Under the pieces are notes generated by a model. That model worked only from the letters and a program-made list of their open reading frames with translations. It made no database searches and was not told where the DNA came from. From UMGS1696 sp964430105 (GTDB lineage Bacteria; Bacillota; Clostridia; Oscillospirales; CAG-272), in contig CAYSEF010000002.1 in assembly GCA_964430105.1 (NCBI GenBank), forward strand, positions 18,476-82,475: 64,000 bases of DNA. The letters are read 5' to 3'. Shown one piece after another: positions 37,944 through 47,463 of this stretch. Position numbers and translations under genes: made by a program. How positions within the stretch are numbered: position 1 is the stretch's first letter; every line of letters begins with the position of its first letter.

Positions 37944-38648
37944 TTAATTCTCGGACAGCAGTACAAACAGCTCACCATCACCTAAAGATGAAGGAAGTGA
38001 CGTACCGTAACCGATATTTCTGACTACCTGCTTTCCTGTAGCATCAGCTGCCGCACGAAGCTCACCCGTCATTGAGCCACCTGAACGAAGCAGATAATTC
38101 ATCGCCGCGACTCCACCAAGCATATTTGCATTTTCAGCAAGTCCAACCGTCGCAAGAGCATCTACAGCCGAGGTTACGATGCCACATTTGTTTCTGTCAG
38201 TTCTTGTGTCTGTTATCATATCTGACGTTACTTCTACAGCTGAAGCAGGTACAGTAATCTCAGCGATAACAAGATCCTTGATGCTGTCATTATTCAATGC
38301 ACCACCATCTGTTAAGACAAGCTTAAACTCTCCTGCCAACGAATTGAGCCTGAGCATAACGGAATATGTTACTCCCTTTGCAAGAGTGAACGTCTGTGCA
38401 GTTTTCTGCCATGCCATATACCCTCTTATCCATGCGATTCCCGATGATATTTCAACAGTATATCCTGATTTTGGCACAACCTTGAAGCTGTCCTCACCAC
38501 ATATACCATCCTTATAAAAGCACTCTATCATCTTCGCAAAGAATACCGAATCAACTGCCTTATCCCCTCTCGGAAAGCCTCCGACAGTTTCTACTACCTC
38601 CGTTGAATCGAACATACCGCCATACACCGGCAAGGTTATTTCTGCCAT
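37944..38648 (-). CDS. phage baseplate/tail accessory protein, family unknown
   Basis: The start at 38648 (AGGAG upstream) gives 234 residues. The N-terminus resembles the structural proteins found after tail spike genes in Clostridia prophages (DKAVDSVFFAKMIECFYKDG); the C-terminus holds a fibre-like segment (GGVAAMNYLLRSGGSMTGEL), a motif common in tail-fibre ends. No enzyme motif is seen. The assignment rests on position and this motif. Confidence 0.55.
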   Translation of the reverse strand: MAEITLPVYGGMFDSTEVVETVGGFPRGDKAVDSVFFAKMIECFYKDGICGEDSFKVVPKSGYTVEISSGIAWIRGYMAWQKTAQTFTLAKGVTYSVMLRLNSLAGEFKLVLTDGGALNNDSIKDLVIAEITVPASAVEVTSDMITDTRTDRNKCGIVTSAVDALATVGLAENANMLGGVAAMNYLLRSGGSMTGELRAAADATGKQVVRNIGYGTSLPSSLGDGELFVLLSEN

Positions 38649-38724
38649 TGTAAAACTCCTTTCTAATATTGTATTCGAGGACACATCTGCAAAAAATGAG
38701 CCTCTTTGAATTTCTTAATTTCCT

Positions 38725-39756
38725 TCACACCGACATTACACGTTTGACACGTCTTATTTCTTCACCAAATGACGGGCATATCAGGCAAAGTCCGTTTTCG
38801 TAAACTGTATCCACTGCTGTAAGTCGCAAAGCATAGGACAAACCAAAGCCCTCATCAACAACGTCACAAATATCTCCTATCAAATAGTCTTTACCATATC
38901 TTGGTAGCGCATCTGTGTCCGTTTCAGCAGTCACATACAGTCCCCTCGGATATTTTGCCAAAGTTTCCGTACCTCTGATCCTCAGCGCAGTCTGATATTC
39001 CGTTTCATCGGCAAATTTTGAAGGTGCAATATCGGTTGCTTTTTTATAAATCTCACGCTTTTCACCGTTTTCCGATCTATCGACTGTTACAACAGTACCA
39101 TCGCTTCCCTCAACATATGCTACATTTTTGAAATCGCTCGAATCCTGCTCAAGTGATATCGAAACTATATTTCCAAATGATGCCGAAAATATAGCAGGCT
39201 GTGTCGCTTCAATCGACTCCGAAGACCTATCGATTCCCTGCACTATACGGAATATCGGCTTCATTCTCTCACTGTCAAGTGTTATTTTATACGATGCGCC
39301 GTATGGTTTTAGCACAGAATACACCCAGTCAGACAGATTATCCCACTCATAAGGCAATACTGCTGTATCGGATATCACTGCCGATTCACCGATAATTATA
39401 TCAAGTCCTCGTAAATTTGCTTCTACTGCTGACACTACCGCCTCTGTTACAGTTCCGCTGTACGATGCCTTGCCTATCATTCGTCTGTCACTTAAAAGCA
39501 CCTCAAGAAGATGCCCACCAAGCTCACAGCTGTTGTCCTCATCGCTTACAAGATACTCTATTCTCCCACATCTTTCTCCATCCGTTACATAAACAGCCTT
39601 CTCGAACACAGCTATCATTTCTCGCGGAAAATGCAGAGTGAATGAGCCGATTTCAAAATATCTTTCCGACCATACTACAGATGTAAGTGAATCTATCGGG
39701 CCAAATATCAGCGAAAAATCCTTGTCCAAAAGGAATATCTCAGTCTTTTGATGCAT
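38725..39756 (-). CDS. phage tail spike, ReqiPepy6 Gp37-like family
   Basis: The start at 39756 follows GAGGTG and gives 343 residues. The sequence pattern (FLLDKDFSLIFGPIDSLTS, then VVWSERYFEIGSFTLHF) matches the Gp37-like tail family of siphoviruses, which forms the tail tip after the distal tail protein. There is no peptidase or lytic domain, so cell-wall degradation is not encoded here. It overlaps the distal tail gene region by a few bases in the annotated frame, fitting a coupled operon. Confidence 0.75.
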   Translation of the reverse strand: MHQKTEIFLLDKDFSLIFGPIDSLTSVVWSERYFEIGSFTLHFPREMIAVFEKAVYVTDGERCGRIEYLVSDEDNSCELGGHLLEVLLSDRRMIGKASYSGTVTEAVVSAVEANLRGLDIIIGESAVISDTAVLPYEWDNLSDWVYSVLKPYGASYKITLDSERMKPIFRIVQGIDRSSESIEATQPAIFSASFGNIVSISLEQDSSDFKNVAYVEGSDGTVVTVDRSENGEKREIYKKATDIAPSKFADETEYQTALRIRGTETLAKYPRGLYVTAETDTDALPRYGKDYLIGDICDVVDEGFGLSYALRLTAVDTVYENGLCLICPSFGEEIRRVKRVMSV

Positions 39757-39764
39757 ATTGCACC

Positions 39765-40631
39765 TCACATTCCGTAATACAGTGGCGTGAATGTTATCTC
39801 TGCATCAACAAATTCCTCACCGCTGTCACAAGTAATGCTGACTGAATTATCTCCCGGAATAAGACTGAAAAATCTGCTGTTTTTATCGAACACAAAGCTT
39901 CGTTCGCCATTTTTAGTGATATTTTTTCGTGCCTCTCTCGTATCTATTATAAGAACATCTCCGTCATCAAGAGTTATCGGACATTTTACAAAATCCTCTC
40001 CGCATACAATACCCGGATGAACGACAGCACCTCCTGAAGCAGCGATCTTTGCAACCAGTCCACATTCACCGTCACCGGTATTTTTGAGTACAGCGCTGTC
40101 TGTTGTGCGATACATACCTGAAACAGAGCCTGAACCGGCCATAAAATTCATCGGAAATGTCAGCATCGGTGCAACGTCACGGAATGGAACAACAACATCC
40201 TCTGCGTCACGGAAAAATACTCCTGGTGCGATAAACAAAACATTCACCTCTGTACTGTCGTAAAATGTACCACGATTAAATTCAGCTTCGTCATACGGTA
40301 TAACAGATATTTTCCTGTGTACGCCACCGAACGCAACATCAAGCTCACATTCAGCCTCAGGGTCAAGCATTGATACAATAAGTCTGCGTACTTCATCTGC
40401 TCTTTCAGGGAGAATTTCAAAGCTAAGTCCTATTTCACGCTCTGCAAAACGCTTTTTCTGTGGATATCCGCCTACCCTGCTTGCGTACGGTGCAAGTACC
40501 ACATCAAATCCTGCCGAACCGAATCCTGTCATTCCACCTTCAATAAGACGGCAATCTGCTGTAGGGGATATCTCAAGCTCTCGAATTCGCCCGTACTTCT
40601 TTGAAATCAGTTTTATTAAGTAGTCTGTCAT
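39765..40631 (-). CDS. distal tail (Dit-like) protein
   Basis: A 288-residue protein with the N-terminal beta domain typical of phage tail family (Dit) proteins, with segments such as YPQKKRFAEREIGLSFEI and EAECELDVAFGGVHRKISV. Dit proteins form the hub between tube and spike. It overlaps the tape-measure gene by four bases, a typical arrangement for this gene pair. Confidence 0.72.
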   Translation of the reverse strand: MTDYLIKLISKKYGRIRELEISPTADCRLIEGGMTGFGSAGFDVVLAPYASRVGGYPQKKRFAEREIGLSFEILPERADEVRRLIVSMLDPEAECELDVAFGGVHRKISVIPYDEAEFNRGTFYDSTEVNVLFIAPGVFFRDAEDVVVPFRDVAPMLTFPMNFMAGSGSVSGMYRTTDSAVLKNTGDGECGLVAKIAASGGAVVHPGIVCGEDFVKCPITLDDGDVLIIDTREARKNITKNGERSFVFDKNSRFFSLIPGDNSVSITCDSGEEFVDAEITFTPLYYGM

Positions 40632-41416
40632 AAACGGAATATCGCCTCACTTTCACGTCGTATTCTTCTTGCAATCCTGTACGGTGAGTTTGTTTCATCA
40701 CGAAGATAAATATTCTGCGTTACAGCTCTGCCACTTCCCTGACCGACAGATGAAACACCTCTCATCGCTGTAACTCCATAAACAGAATTCATTGCTCCGC
40801 TTACAAAAGGCGAACCGTCCAAAATACCTTCTGCGATACCTCGTGATATCATAACTCCGACCTCATCTCTCATAAGCCTTGACGGTGATGATATTTGATA
40901 ATATGCCTTCAAAGCTGTATTTGCTTCCTCTGCAACCTGTTTTATCGCAGAAACGACCTCAGCCCCCGCCGAACGTATACCGGAAGCTACTCCTGACATG
41001 ATATTTCCACCAATAGATGACCACCCACTTGACTGAAATGCTGATATTGCCTGTGACGCTATCAAGCTGACCGCAGAGGTTACAGCACTGCCACCTGATG
41101 ACACACCGCTTGATATTGCAGAAACCGCCTGTGTGCCTGCCGAAGACCAACCTGCTCCTGTAAATGAAGCTATCGCAGCTGTAGCAGTATTCTGCATCGT
41201 TGAAGAAATATTTTCTGCCATTGCCGTAACGGATTCAGATACTCCCGACAACGCTTGTGCCATGGAAGCAGATATTCCGTCAGCTGCAAACGCCTGTGCC
41301 ATAGAGGTATTTATTCTTGTGCCAAGCTCGCGTATCTGAAATTCAAGCGAAGTTGCCGATGCCGAAAAGGATGAAGTATCTAACGCAACTCCTATAACAA
41401 TCGATCCATCTGCCAT
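40628..41416 (-). CDS. very short tail tape-measure protein
   Basis: At 262 residues this is far shorter than ordinary siphovirus tape measures (usually 600 to over 1500). It has a Ser/Ala-rich helical N-terminal part, the short GW-S-S repeats seen in tape measures (GAGWSSAGTQAVSAISSG and SSGWSSIGGNIMSGVASG), and the typical tail-end SPSRLMRDEVGVMISRGIAEGI. Frame and start are intact. The head-to-tip part has been shortened without breaking the reading frame, which predicts a tail of a few tens of nanometres. It may have arisen by deletion of the middle part. Confidence 0.7.
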   Translation of the reverse strand: MADGSIVIGVALDTSSFSASATSLEFQIRELGTRINTSMAQAFAADGISASMAQALSGVSESVTAMAENISSTMQNTATAAIASFTGAGWSSAGTQAVSAISSGVSSGGSAVTSAVSLIASQAISAFQSSGWSSIGGNIMSGVASGIRSAGAEVVSAIKQVAEEANTALKAYYQISSPSRLMRDEVGVMISRGIAEGILDGSPFVSGAMNSVYGVTAMRGVSSVGQGSGRAVTQNIYLRDETNSPYRIARRIRRESEAIFRL

Positions 41417-41431
41417 AGTTTTTCTCCTTTC

Positions 41432-42043
41432 TTAAGGCTTGTTTGAATTATTCTGTATTTGCTCTCTCTTTGGCAAACGAACTGCCGCTCTTGCACGTCT
41501 TAACTGCTTTCGCAAGCCATCGTCCGCTATTTTCGTCACGTCAATGCTCCTCAATTCAACCGTCTGCATAAATGCACAATCTCGTGGCAAGCATCGCAAT
41601 AATGCCATAAATTTCCACCAATGCATATTGATCTCGTTCAAATCTATGCCATACACAGCCATAAACGATGCAAAAATACGTTCGCTGTCTATCTCAAAAT
41701 CGAATACAGGCATATTTTTTGACGAGCTTTGTGCGTGTTTTGCGTTATTTTCACTTGTATACAAAGCATCACCGCATAGTGCAAAGCATCCGGCTTCACG
41801 AATAAATTCCTCTGCCAACGAACGATTCTTACACAAAGCCGAACGGATGGCAGGACAGACCAGCATTGCCGCACAGTCTGCCACTGTTAAACCATCAAGT
41901 TCTGTTTCAAGCAACTCGGTAAAGAGTATCCAGCGACGAAAATCAGTTATAAGCTTGTACGAAATACCACCAACCGTGATACTGCTCGGCAATCTGTCGC
42001 AAATTAGCGATGCTTTTCCACTCACCTCACCGACTGACATCAC
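41432..42043 (-). CDS. phage Gp15-type tail assembly chaperone
   Basis: This 203-residue protein matches the Gp15-type family, which in siphoviruses lies between the small tail chaperone and the tape measure. The annotated start is GTG at 42043, followed directly by ATG at 42040; either is possible. The stop of the preceding gene overlaps this start. Position in the canonical chaperone pair gives the function; the helical sequence shows no enzymatic motif. Confidence 0.7.
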   Translation of the reverse strand: MMSVGEVSGKASLICDRLPSSITVGGISYKLITDFRRWILFTELLETELDGLTVADCAAMLVCPAIRSALCKNRSLAEEFIREAGCFALCGDALYTSENNAKHAQSSSKNMPVFDFEIDSERIFASFMAVYGIDLNEINMHWWKFMALLRCLPRDCAFMQTVELRSIDVTKIADDGLRKQLRRARAAVRLPKREQIQNNSNKP

Positions 42044-42450
42044 ATTACCACCGCCTCAGCACCGCCAAGCTCAGCGATACGAGTGGCGAATTTTTCGGTC
42101 ACACGCTTATCAACATCCTCACGGAATTTTTTCAAAGCTTCAAGCTGTTCATTCACGAACATTATAAAATCAACATACGCTCCCATGTGTGCCTCAAAAC
42201 TGCTTCTGTCACCACAAATAACCACTACCTTATCTTCTCCGAAAACTGCTTTGAAAAATTCACCTATCATTCCACATACACGCTCTATTTCTTCAGGTGT
42301 ATTCTTTTCGCTTCCATCTGTAGCTTCATAGTTTTCACGCAATTCCTCAAGCGCAAGGTTTATTCGCTTCATACATTCGCTGTCACTGATATCAAAGTAG
42401 TGTTCGGCACCATTCCAGCTCCATGTGTGGTTTCTTATCGTGTTTTCCAT
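42040..42450 (-). CDS. small tail assembly chaperone (DUF6673-like)
   Basis: The start at 42450 (AAAGGAG upstream) gives 136 residues. The sequence is helical and acidic, with an aromatic N-terminus (HTWSWNGAEHYFDI), similar to the tail chaperones of A118/TP901-like phages. It sits between the tube protein and the Gp15-type gene. No slippery frameshift site was seen, so the two chaperones are made as separate proteins. Confidence 0.62.
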   Translation of the reverse strand: MENTIRNHTWSWNGAEHYFDISDSECMKRINLALEELRENYEATDGSEKNTPEEIERVCGMIGEFFKAVFGEDKVVVICGDRSSFEAHMGAYVDFIMFVNEQLEALKKFREDVDKRVTEKFATRIAELGGAEAVVM

Positions 42451-42476
42451 CGTTGCTCTCCTTTCCGTTATTTGAA

Positions 42477-42956
42477 TCAATCAGCAGTAAATACACCGCT
42501 GGCTTTTACAAAAGTTCCTGTAATAATATCGCTTACCGCCTTCATCGTGCCTGTATAGCATAGTGCATCTGTGCCTTCACCACATTCGTCGGGAATAACG
42601 GAATAGGTTCGCTTTACAGCATGATATACTCCCTCTGTAGAAGTAACATCGAACAAATCTACAGCTATAATATCAACCCTTGCCTCCTCGCCTACAAGCT
42701 CACGATCTGTTATAAGACGTATCTTATCGATAACGGCGTTTCCGGCGTAAACCTCAAGCTCATAATCGATTTCAGGTGCATAGCCCGTCACATCTGTTCG
42801 CTTTGTTATCTCATGAATATATCGTCGTGAATAATTGATCGGATTTTTTGTTTCCATAAATTCGGTAAAGCCTTCGCCTATCAAGGACCAAATCGGGCTT
42901 TCCGCAGTTCCTGTGTTCATGTAATGCTGTCTGTCAGCTCTTTTTACAATAGCCAT
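42477..42956 (-). CDS. phage major tail (tube) protein
   Basis: A 159-residue protein with a beta-sandwich pattern typical of siphovirus tube proteins, with an N-terminal stretch (GEGFTEFMETKNPINYSRRYI) matching that family. It lies between the tail terminator and chaperone genes, the standard position. A short second frame overlap of 4 bases exists with the next gene's longer reading. Confidence 0.75.
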   Translation of the reverse strand: MAIVKRADRQHYMNTGTAESPIWSLIGEGFTEFMETKNPINYSRRYIHEITKRTDVTGYAPEIDYELEVYAGNAVIDKIRLITDRELVGEEARVDIIAVDLFDVTSTEGVYHAVKRTYSVIPDECGEGTDALCYTGTMKAVSDIITGTFVKASGVFTAD

Positions 42957-42973
42957 TGTTTACTCCTTTATTT

Positions 42974-43366
42974 TTAATTTTCACAAAACCAACTGAGTCT
43001 GTATGATGCACGATACTCCTCCTCGCCATTTTCGTAGACCGCAGATTTTGAAGCACCGTTCATTATCTCAACCTTGCCGTCAACCAGAGAAGACAGCGAG
43101 GTTTCCTTTATATATCCGGAAATATCTGAAAAAAGCTTCACTGCATCAAGCCTGTCACTAACCGAACGTCCTGCACAGCGTACCCGTATTTCAAACGGTA
43201 TTCCCATAATGTACGAACCGTCTATGTATTCACGCAATCTTTCTCCACCGCCGATAAGCCATATCGTTGCACAATTTTCACGCCATACCTCAGGAATAAA
43301 CGTCACTTCTCCGTCAATTCCATTGAAGTAATCGCATAATAGCTCAGGTAATCTTATTTCATCCAT
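42974..43366 (-). CDS. tail terminator / minor capsid 3-type protein
   Basis: 130 residues; the sequence matches the third minor capsid protein of the A118-like group, which acts as tail terminator. It overlaps the preceding minor capsid gene by 13 bases. No enzyme motif is seen. Assignment from position and sequence pattern. Confidence 0.65.
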   Translation of the reverse strand: MDEIRLPELLCDYFNGIDGEVTFIPEVWRENCATIWLIGGGERLREYIDGSYIMGIPFEIRVRCAGRSVSDRLDAVKLFSDISGYIKETSLSSLVDGKVEIMNGASKSAVYENGEEEYRASYRLSWFCEN

Positions 43367-43749
43367 ATTTTACCTCCTGCATTGACCGTGCGATTTTTCC
43401 CTGACGATGATGAAGTAAGAGCAGAACCGGCTATATTCGCCCATTTTGCACCATCGATTGCCTTTGCTGCTTCAAACCAACGTGCACAAGCGTGTGGATG
43501 ATGCTTTCGATTAAATTCACGATCTGCATAGTAACATTTGCTTGCATGATTGGCAGACCACGTCACTTCACCTCGATTTCCATCACCTGAGGCGTGTCCT
43601 GAATTACATAATGCACCCGTATTGTACGGTACAAATGGTTCGCAGGATGCAAGTATCGCTGATTCTAACGCTCTAAGTGCTGTCGGAACTCGCCCATCAA
43701 TAGAATGAATGATCGCGCCAAGCTCTGTCGTAATATTGATATTTATCAT
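43354..43749 (-). CDS. minor capsid 2-type head-tail protein
   Basis: 131 residues, with a conserved stretch around PYNTGALCNSGHASG and KCYYADREFNRKHHPHA typical of minor capsid 2-type proteins that join head and tail. The N-terminus is helical. It overlaps the next gene by 13 bases. Confidence 0.65.
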   Translation of the reverse strand: MININITTELGAIIHSIDGRVPTALRALESAILASCEPFVPYNTGALCNSGHASGDGNRGEVTWSANHASKCYYADREFNRKHHPHACARWFEAAKAIDGAKWANIAGSALTSSSSGKNRTVNAGGKIWMK

Positions 43750-43759
43750 CCACAGTACC

Positions 43760-44107
43760 TCACTTTAATTTCAAGCGAATATGCCCTGTATCAGCACCGC
43801 CGTTAAAATATCCTACTTCATTTACTCTCGCCACAACTTCATCAGCTTCACCTGCACGAAGTACGCAAATATCACCGTAATGCGCCATCGGAAATTTGCA
43901 AGGCTCACCGTTTTTATCATAGCATCTGCTTCGGCCCGTAAAATAGTACACCGTCACTCCCGCTTCCTTTTGCATATCAGGCTCTACTGTAAATATCTCT
44001 CTTACGAGGACATCCTCGAGGGTGTATGAATCGTAAGATGCTTCATAACCCTCATCCTCGCCGAGAAAACGTCTGTATTCGATCCTCCCGTTAAGAAAAC
44101 CGTTCAT
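43760..44107 (-). CDS. minor capsid 1-type head-closure protein
   Basis: The start at 44107 is six bases after GGAGG; an in-frame TTG at 44137 has a poorer context. The protein (115 residues) resembles the minor capsid 1 group, with a pattern YFTGRSRCYDKNGEPCKFPM that suits a small beta-rich connector. It lies between the connector and the minor capsid 2-type gene. Confidence 0.65.
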   Translation of the reverse strand: MNGFLNGRIEYRRFLGEDEGYEASYDSYTLEDVLVREIFTVEPDMQKEAGVTVYYFTGRSRCYDKNGEPCKFPMAHYGDICVLRAGEADEVVARVNEVGYFNGGADTGHIRLKLK

Positions 44108-44137
44108 ATTAAACCTCCGTTTCCCGTATTTTGCCAA

Positions 44138-44434
44138 TCAGAACCATCTTGTAAGAAGTCCGCATCGCATAAGACGATTGTACGCCTTTGGAGAGATACG
44201 AAAGCCTCCGACAGAATGCTTCCATGTATCGGCATAAGTAACACTCACATCCCCTACAGATTCAACCTTTACCGCTGTATTTTTGCTTCCCTCGGCTGAA
44301 TCCATAAAATCAAGCTGTTCATGCACCGCAAGCTCAAACTGATCACGCTGTTTATCTGTCATATCAGCTTCTGTAAGCGGATATATGAACGACAGCAGTG
44401 TATCTCGCCCTCTCTTGTCTGTTTTTTCAGCCAT
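44138..44434 (-). CDS. head-tail connector-type protein
   Basis: 98 residues, helical, ending GLLTRWF. Position directly after the coat gene fits the head-tail connector of this phage type. I recognise no specific family. Only 30 bases separate it from the closure gene start. Confidence 0.55.
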   Translation of the reverse strand: MAEKTDKRGRDTLLSFIYPLTEADMTDKQRDQFELAVHEQLDFMDSAEGSKNTAVKVESVGDVSVTYADTWKHSVGGFRISPKAYNRLMRCGLLTRWF

Positions 44435-44455
44435 AGCTTCACCTCATCAGATAAA

Positions 44456-45547
44456 TCAGCCGATATAGCGCACTGCAAGCTCAGGATAGATAGTCTTGAA
44501 TGCATAAAGCACATCCATTGAAAGTATCTCACGCTTGAACTTCATATCATAGCCTCGTACAACACGGAGAGATATACCGTTGTATGTTGTAACATAGGAT
44601 TCAACGCCTGCCGGTGTCTGCAATGGTCTTGTGATAAAAGCAAATGCATCCGGATGGAATACAAGATTTGCTGAATGGCTCGGCAGAAGCTTAACCTCAG
44701 CATTTGCAGAAACAGTCGCATTCGGGTATACCTTGACCGTCACCTCATTACCGGAAATCACGGCATTTTCAACAACTGCAAATGTTGCACCTGCGATACT
44801 CAAAATATCCCCCTTTGTAAGTGTACCTTCTGTGCTTGCTTTAAGAGTTATAGCAGAAGCATTTACAGCATTGTTCTTGACCGTCAATGTTCCACTATAT
44901 GAAACTGAATGTGTTGGAACAGCCTGAGACATATAGTTTTCAATGCCAAATACCTTACCTATAGAGCCTGTACGAAGCGCAGTGGAAGAACCACACTTTT
45001 CAGCGTTAACAATAGCCGGTACCTGCTTGAGCTTTGAGGCCGCAAGTGGATTCCAAACTGCACATCTTGCACCTGCAGGTACCTTCTGCATATCAAGTGC
45101 ATAGGATGCCGCCGCAATATCGTCAAGTCCATCGGGAGTTTCGCCTGCTGTACCCGCAAAGGTCGGAATATCCTTATAAAGGGAAAGTCCCTCTGTGTTT
45201 ATCTTCTCAGCAAGAGCAGCGGCAGCCGGTTCGATAAACATACGGATAACGGAATCAAAATCACACGCCGCCTCAATAGCTCCAACCTGCATATCAACCG
45301 TTGCAAGATGATCGAGCTTTACATCGACAGTGTCATTTTGCATATTCTGCGGAGTAACTCCGGAGGACTGATCAAATTCGCTTGCAGTAAGCTTTACAGG
45401 ACATCTTACCGACACTGTATCGCCCTGCTTTGCCGCACCTCCATCGATATTTTCCTTGTAAATCAGATTCGGAAAAACGAGATTGTCGATAAGTCTGGGG
45501 AGAGTTTCTCTTGCGACCTGCTTAACTGAAAATTCAAATTTTGCCAT
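44456..45547 (-). CDS. P22-type major coat protein
   Basis: This 363-residue protein resembles the P22 coat (gp5) family, which assembles on a scaffold without a maturation protease. The N-terminus has NLIYKENIDGGAAKQGDTVS and the C-terminus LSMDVLYAFKTIYPELAVRYIG, both typical. A domain with beta pattern (about 225-290, the telokin-like insertion position) is present. No head protease gene is nearby, consistent with this fold. Confidence 0.78.
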   Translation of the reverse strand: MAKFEFSVKQVARETLPRLIDNLVFPNLIYKENIDGGAAKQGDTVSVRCPVKLTASEFDQSSGVTPQNMQNDTVDVKLDHLATVDMQVGAIEAACDFDSVIRMFIEPAAAALAEKINTEGLSLYKDIPTFAGTAGETPDGLDDIAAASYALDMQKVPAGARCAVWNPLAASKLKQVPAIVNAEKCGSSTALRTGSIGKVFGIENYMSQAVPTHSVSYSGTLTVKNNAVNASAITLKASTEGTLTKGDILSIAGATFAVVENAVISGNEVTVKVYPNATVSANAEVKLLPSHSANLVFHPDAFAFITRPLQTPAGVESYVTTYNGISLRVVRGYDMKFKREILSMDVLYAFKTIYPELAVRYIG

Positions 45548-45585
45548 AATTTTAATCCTTTCTTTAATTGAAAATTTTTCCTTGA

Positions 45586-46014
45586 TTATATTTTTTTAAT
45601 GCGTTTATAAAAATCTCTGTCGTTCATGCTGTCAGCATCGTTTGCTTCATTTTTGTGTGGCATACCTATACGCATTTTGGACAGTGCTGACTTCGACTGT
45701 GCTTTGTCCTCGAAAAGATATGATGCGTTCGTTTTCAGTGCTTCTATCTGCTCGGAAATACCGTGTATACCATCCTCATCGTATGTCACACTCTGCATAT
45801 CTACAAGCTTCATGACAAGCTCACGATTCTTTACTCCCGCATTGTCAAGCTCACGTTCCATCTCATTCTGTACACGCACTGACATTATCTCGGCTTCATG
45901 CTGTTGCTTAAGCTCAGTCATATCACCGATATCCATACCGTTTTCCACTGCTTTTGCAAGAAATTCTTCATATGACAGCTTCTCACTGCCAAAAATCTCC
46001 GAAATATCCGGCAT
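45586..46014 (-). CDS. capsid scaffolding protein (phage GP20-type)
   Basis: 142 residues, mostly charged helices with a coiled-coil pattern. The core stretch ELVMKLVDMQSVTYDEDGIHG matches the phage scaffold/GP20 family. It precedes the coat gene, as in SPP1- and A118-like phages. It is a scaffold that would be expelled during capsid assembly. Confidence 0.75.
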   Translation of the reverse strand: MPDISEIFGSEKLSYEEFLAKAVENGMDIGDMTELKQQHEAEIMSVRVQNEMERELDNAGVKNRELVMKLVDMQSVTYDEDGIHGISEQIEALKTNASYLFEDKAQSKSALSKMRIGMPHKNEANDADSMNDRDFYKRIKKI

Positions 46015-46038
46015 ATTTTAATCCTCCTTAAAATTCAT

Positions 46039-47427
46039 TTAATAGCTCGTAGCCATTTCGTCTGTTATCCATTTTTTTCGGTATTCCTCCGCTGTTCTTA
46101 CGCCTGCTTCAAGCTCACTTAAATCTCTTGCACGATGTGTTTCGGAATCTATGAAATAAGAATCATCAAAGGTCACGCTTACTTCTGTATCCACATCGAC
46201 CGGAATATCAAACAGCTCTGCACCTGCCCATAAAATCGCTCGAACTACACTGCGAATAAAGGCTTCAAGCTTTTTTTGATGCTTGACTGCGTTCTGTCGC
46301 ATATCCTGTCGTTCACCCATGTATTGTGTTGCAGTGAGCCTTGTTCGACCATCAAGTCCACTGAAATTATAGTGATGTGTGCCAAGACCACAGCGGAACG
46401 AAAGATAATTTAGCTGTGCCTGTACTGCATCGCTGTTTTCCTGCGTTCTCAGCTCAGGATTATGCTCCATTATCATTGGATGCTCCGAAAAATCACCATC
46501 GCCAAGAGGCACGAAAAGCTGTTGTGCTACATCATCAGGTGTAAGAATATTCCCGTTTTCATCACGCGATATGAGCGACTGGTTGAGAAAAACCTTCTTT
46601 CCACCAAGCTTTATATCTCTGCAAAAATTGTTGAACGCAAGATCTACACCCTTTAGACAGTCGATAGCATCAGCAAAAACCGAAACTCCCAAACCGGTGC
46701 TGTCGTCATAATTGTTCTGAATATTCGGGCTGAGAATCGCAAACAACGGAACAAATGAGCCTGTATGTATTTCGGAAGCCGTAAATTCCATATCCCTCTG
46801 CACAAGCTCGCCATTTTCACGAAAATAGAATTCGTTTCTTATGACATATCCATCATTTTCCAGCTCGTGCGTTTCGATATAAACATATTCCTCACCATGC
46901 AGTATACCCTCGGATATAAACGCTGCTTCTGTAATTTTGCCGTTACGCACACTCAGCGGTATGATATGTGAAGCATCGACCCATTCAAACGATATTGCAC
47001 CGTCACCATCGACAAAAAGCGTACCGTCATCACCTACAGTAAGTCCGTCAAGACGAAGAATAGCGGCACCTGTTCCAACAGCAAATGCTTTTTCCACAAG
47101 ACGGTTTGCCTGTGTCATAAAATCTGTTCTGCGGAAAACCTTACCTACAAACTCTGCACCGGCTTCATCCTCAACTCGTATAACAGTACGGTCATTAAGA
47201 AGCAACGATGCCCAGTCCTCGGCAATTTTCTTTGCCATATTCATACGATACAGCTCTCTTTTGACTACATTTCCACCATTCGTATTTTCGTAAAATTCGT
47301 GAAATGAGCGTTCATGCCCCTTCCACCATGCTTCCCATTCGGCGATTTTTTCGTAATACGCAGAGCATAGCGAAAAATCTTCCCCGTATCTTGCGCATAA
47401 AATTTCTCTGATCTCCTCGCCGATCAT
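46039..47427 (-). CDS. phage portal protein (SPP1 gp6-type)
   Basis: The 462-residue protein belongs to the SPP1/A118-type portal family, which forms the dodecameric DNA channel at one capsid vertex. The N-terminal stretch GGNVVKRELYRMNMAKKIAE and the middle NIQNNYDDSTGLGVSVF are family-like. It sits between the large terminase and scaffold genes. Length is normal for the family (450-500). Confidence 0.82.
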   Translation of the reverse strand: MIGEEIREILCARYGEDFSLCSAYYEKIAEWEAWWKGHERSFHEFYENTNGGNVVKRELYRMNMAKKIAEDWASLLLNDRTVIRVEDEAGAEFVGKVFRRTDFMTQANRLVEKAFAVGTGAAILRLDGLTVGDDGTLFVDGDGAISFEWVDASHIIPLSVRNGKITEAAFISEGILHGEEYVYIETHELENDGYVIRNEFYFRENGELVQRDMEFTASEIHTGSFVPLFAILSPNIQNNYDDSTGLGVSVFADAIDCLKGVDLAFNNFCRDIKLGGKKVFLNQSLISRDENGNILTPDDVAQQLFVPLGDGDFSEHPMIMEHNPELRTQENSDAVQAQLNYLSFRCGLGTHHYNFSGLDGRTRLTATQYMGERQDMRQNAVKHQKKLEAFIRSVVRAILWAGAELFDIPVDVDTEVSVTFDDSYFIDSETHRARDLSELEAGVRTAEEYRKKWITDEMATSY

Positions 47428-47463
47428 TTTATCAACTCCTTTCTTTTTGTTTGCTTGTTACCA

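Noticed and set aside
41432..42450. Programmed frameshift between the two tail chaperone genes
   Set aside because: No slippery heptamer with downstream structure was seen at the junction; separate starts with a ribosome-binding site or overlap fit better.
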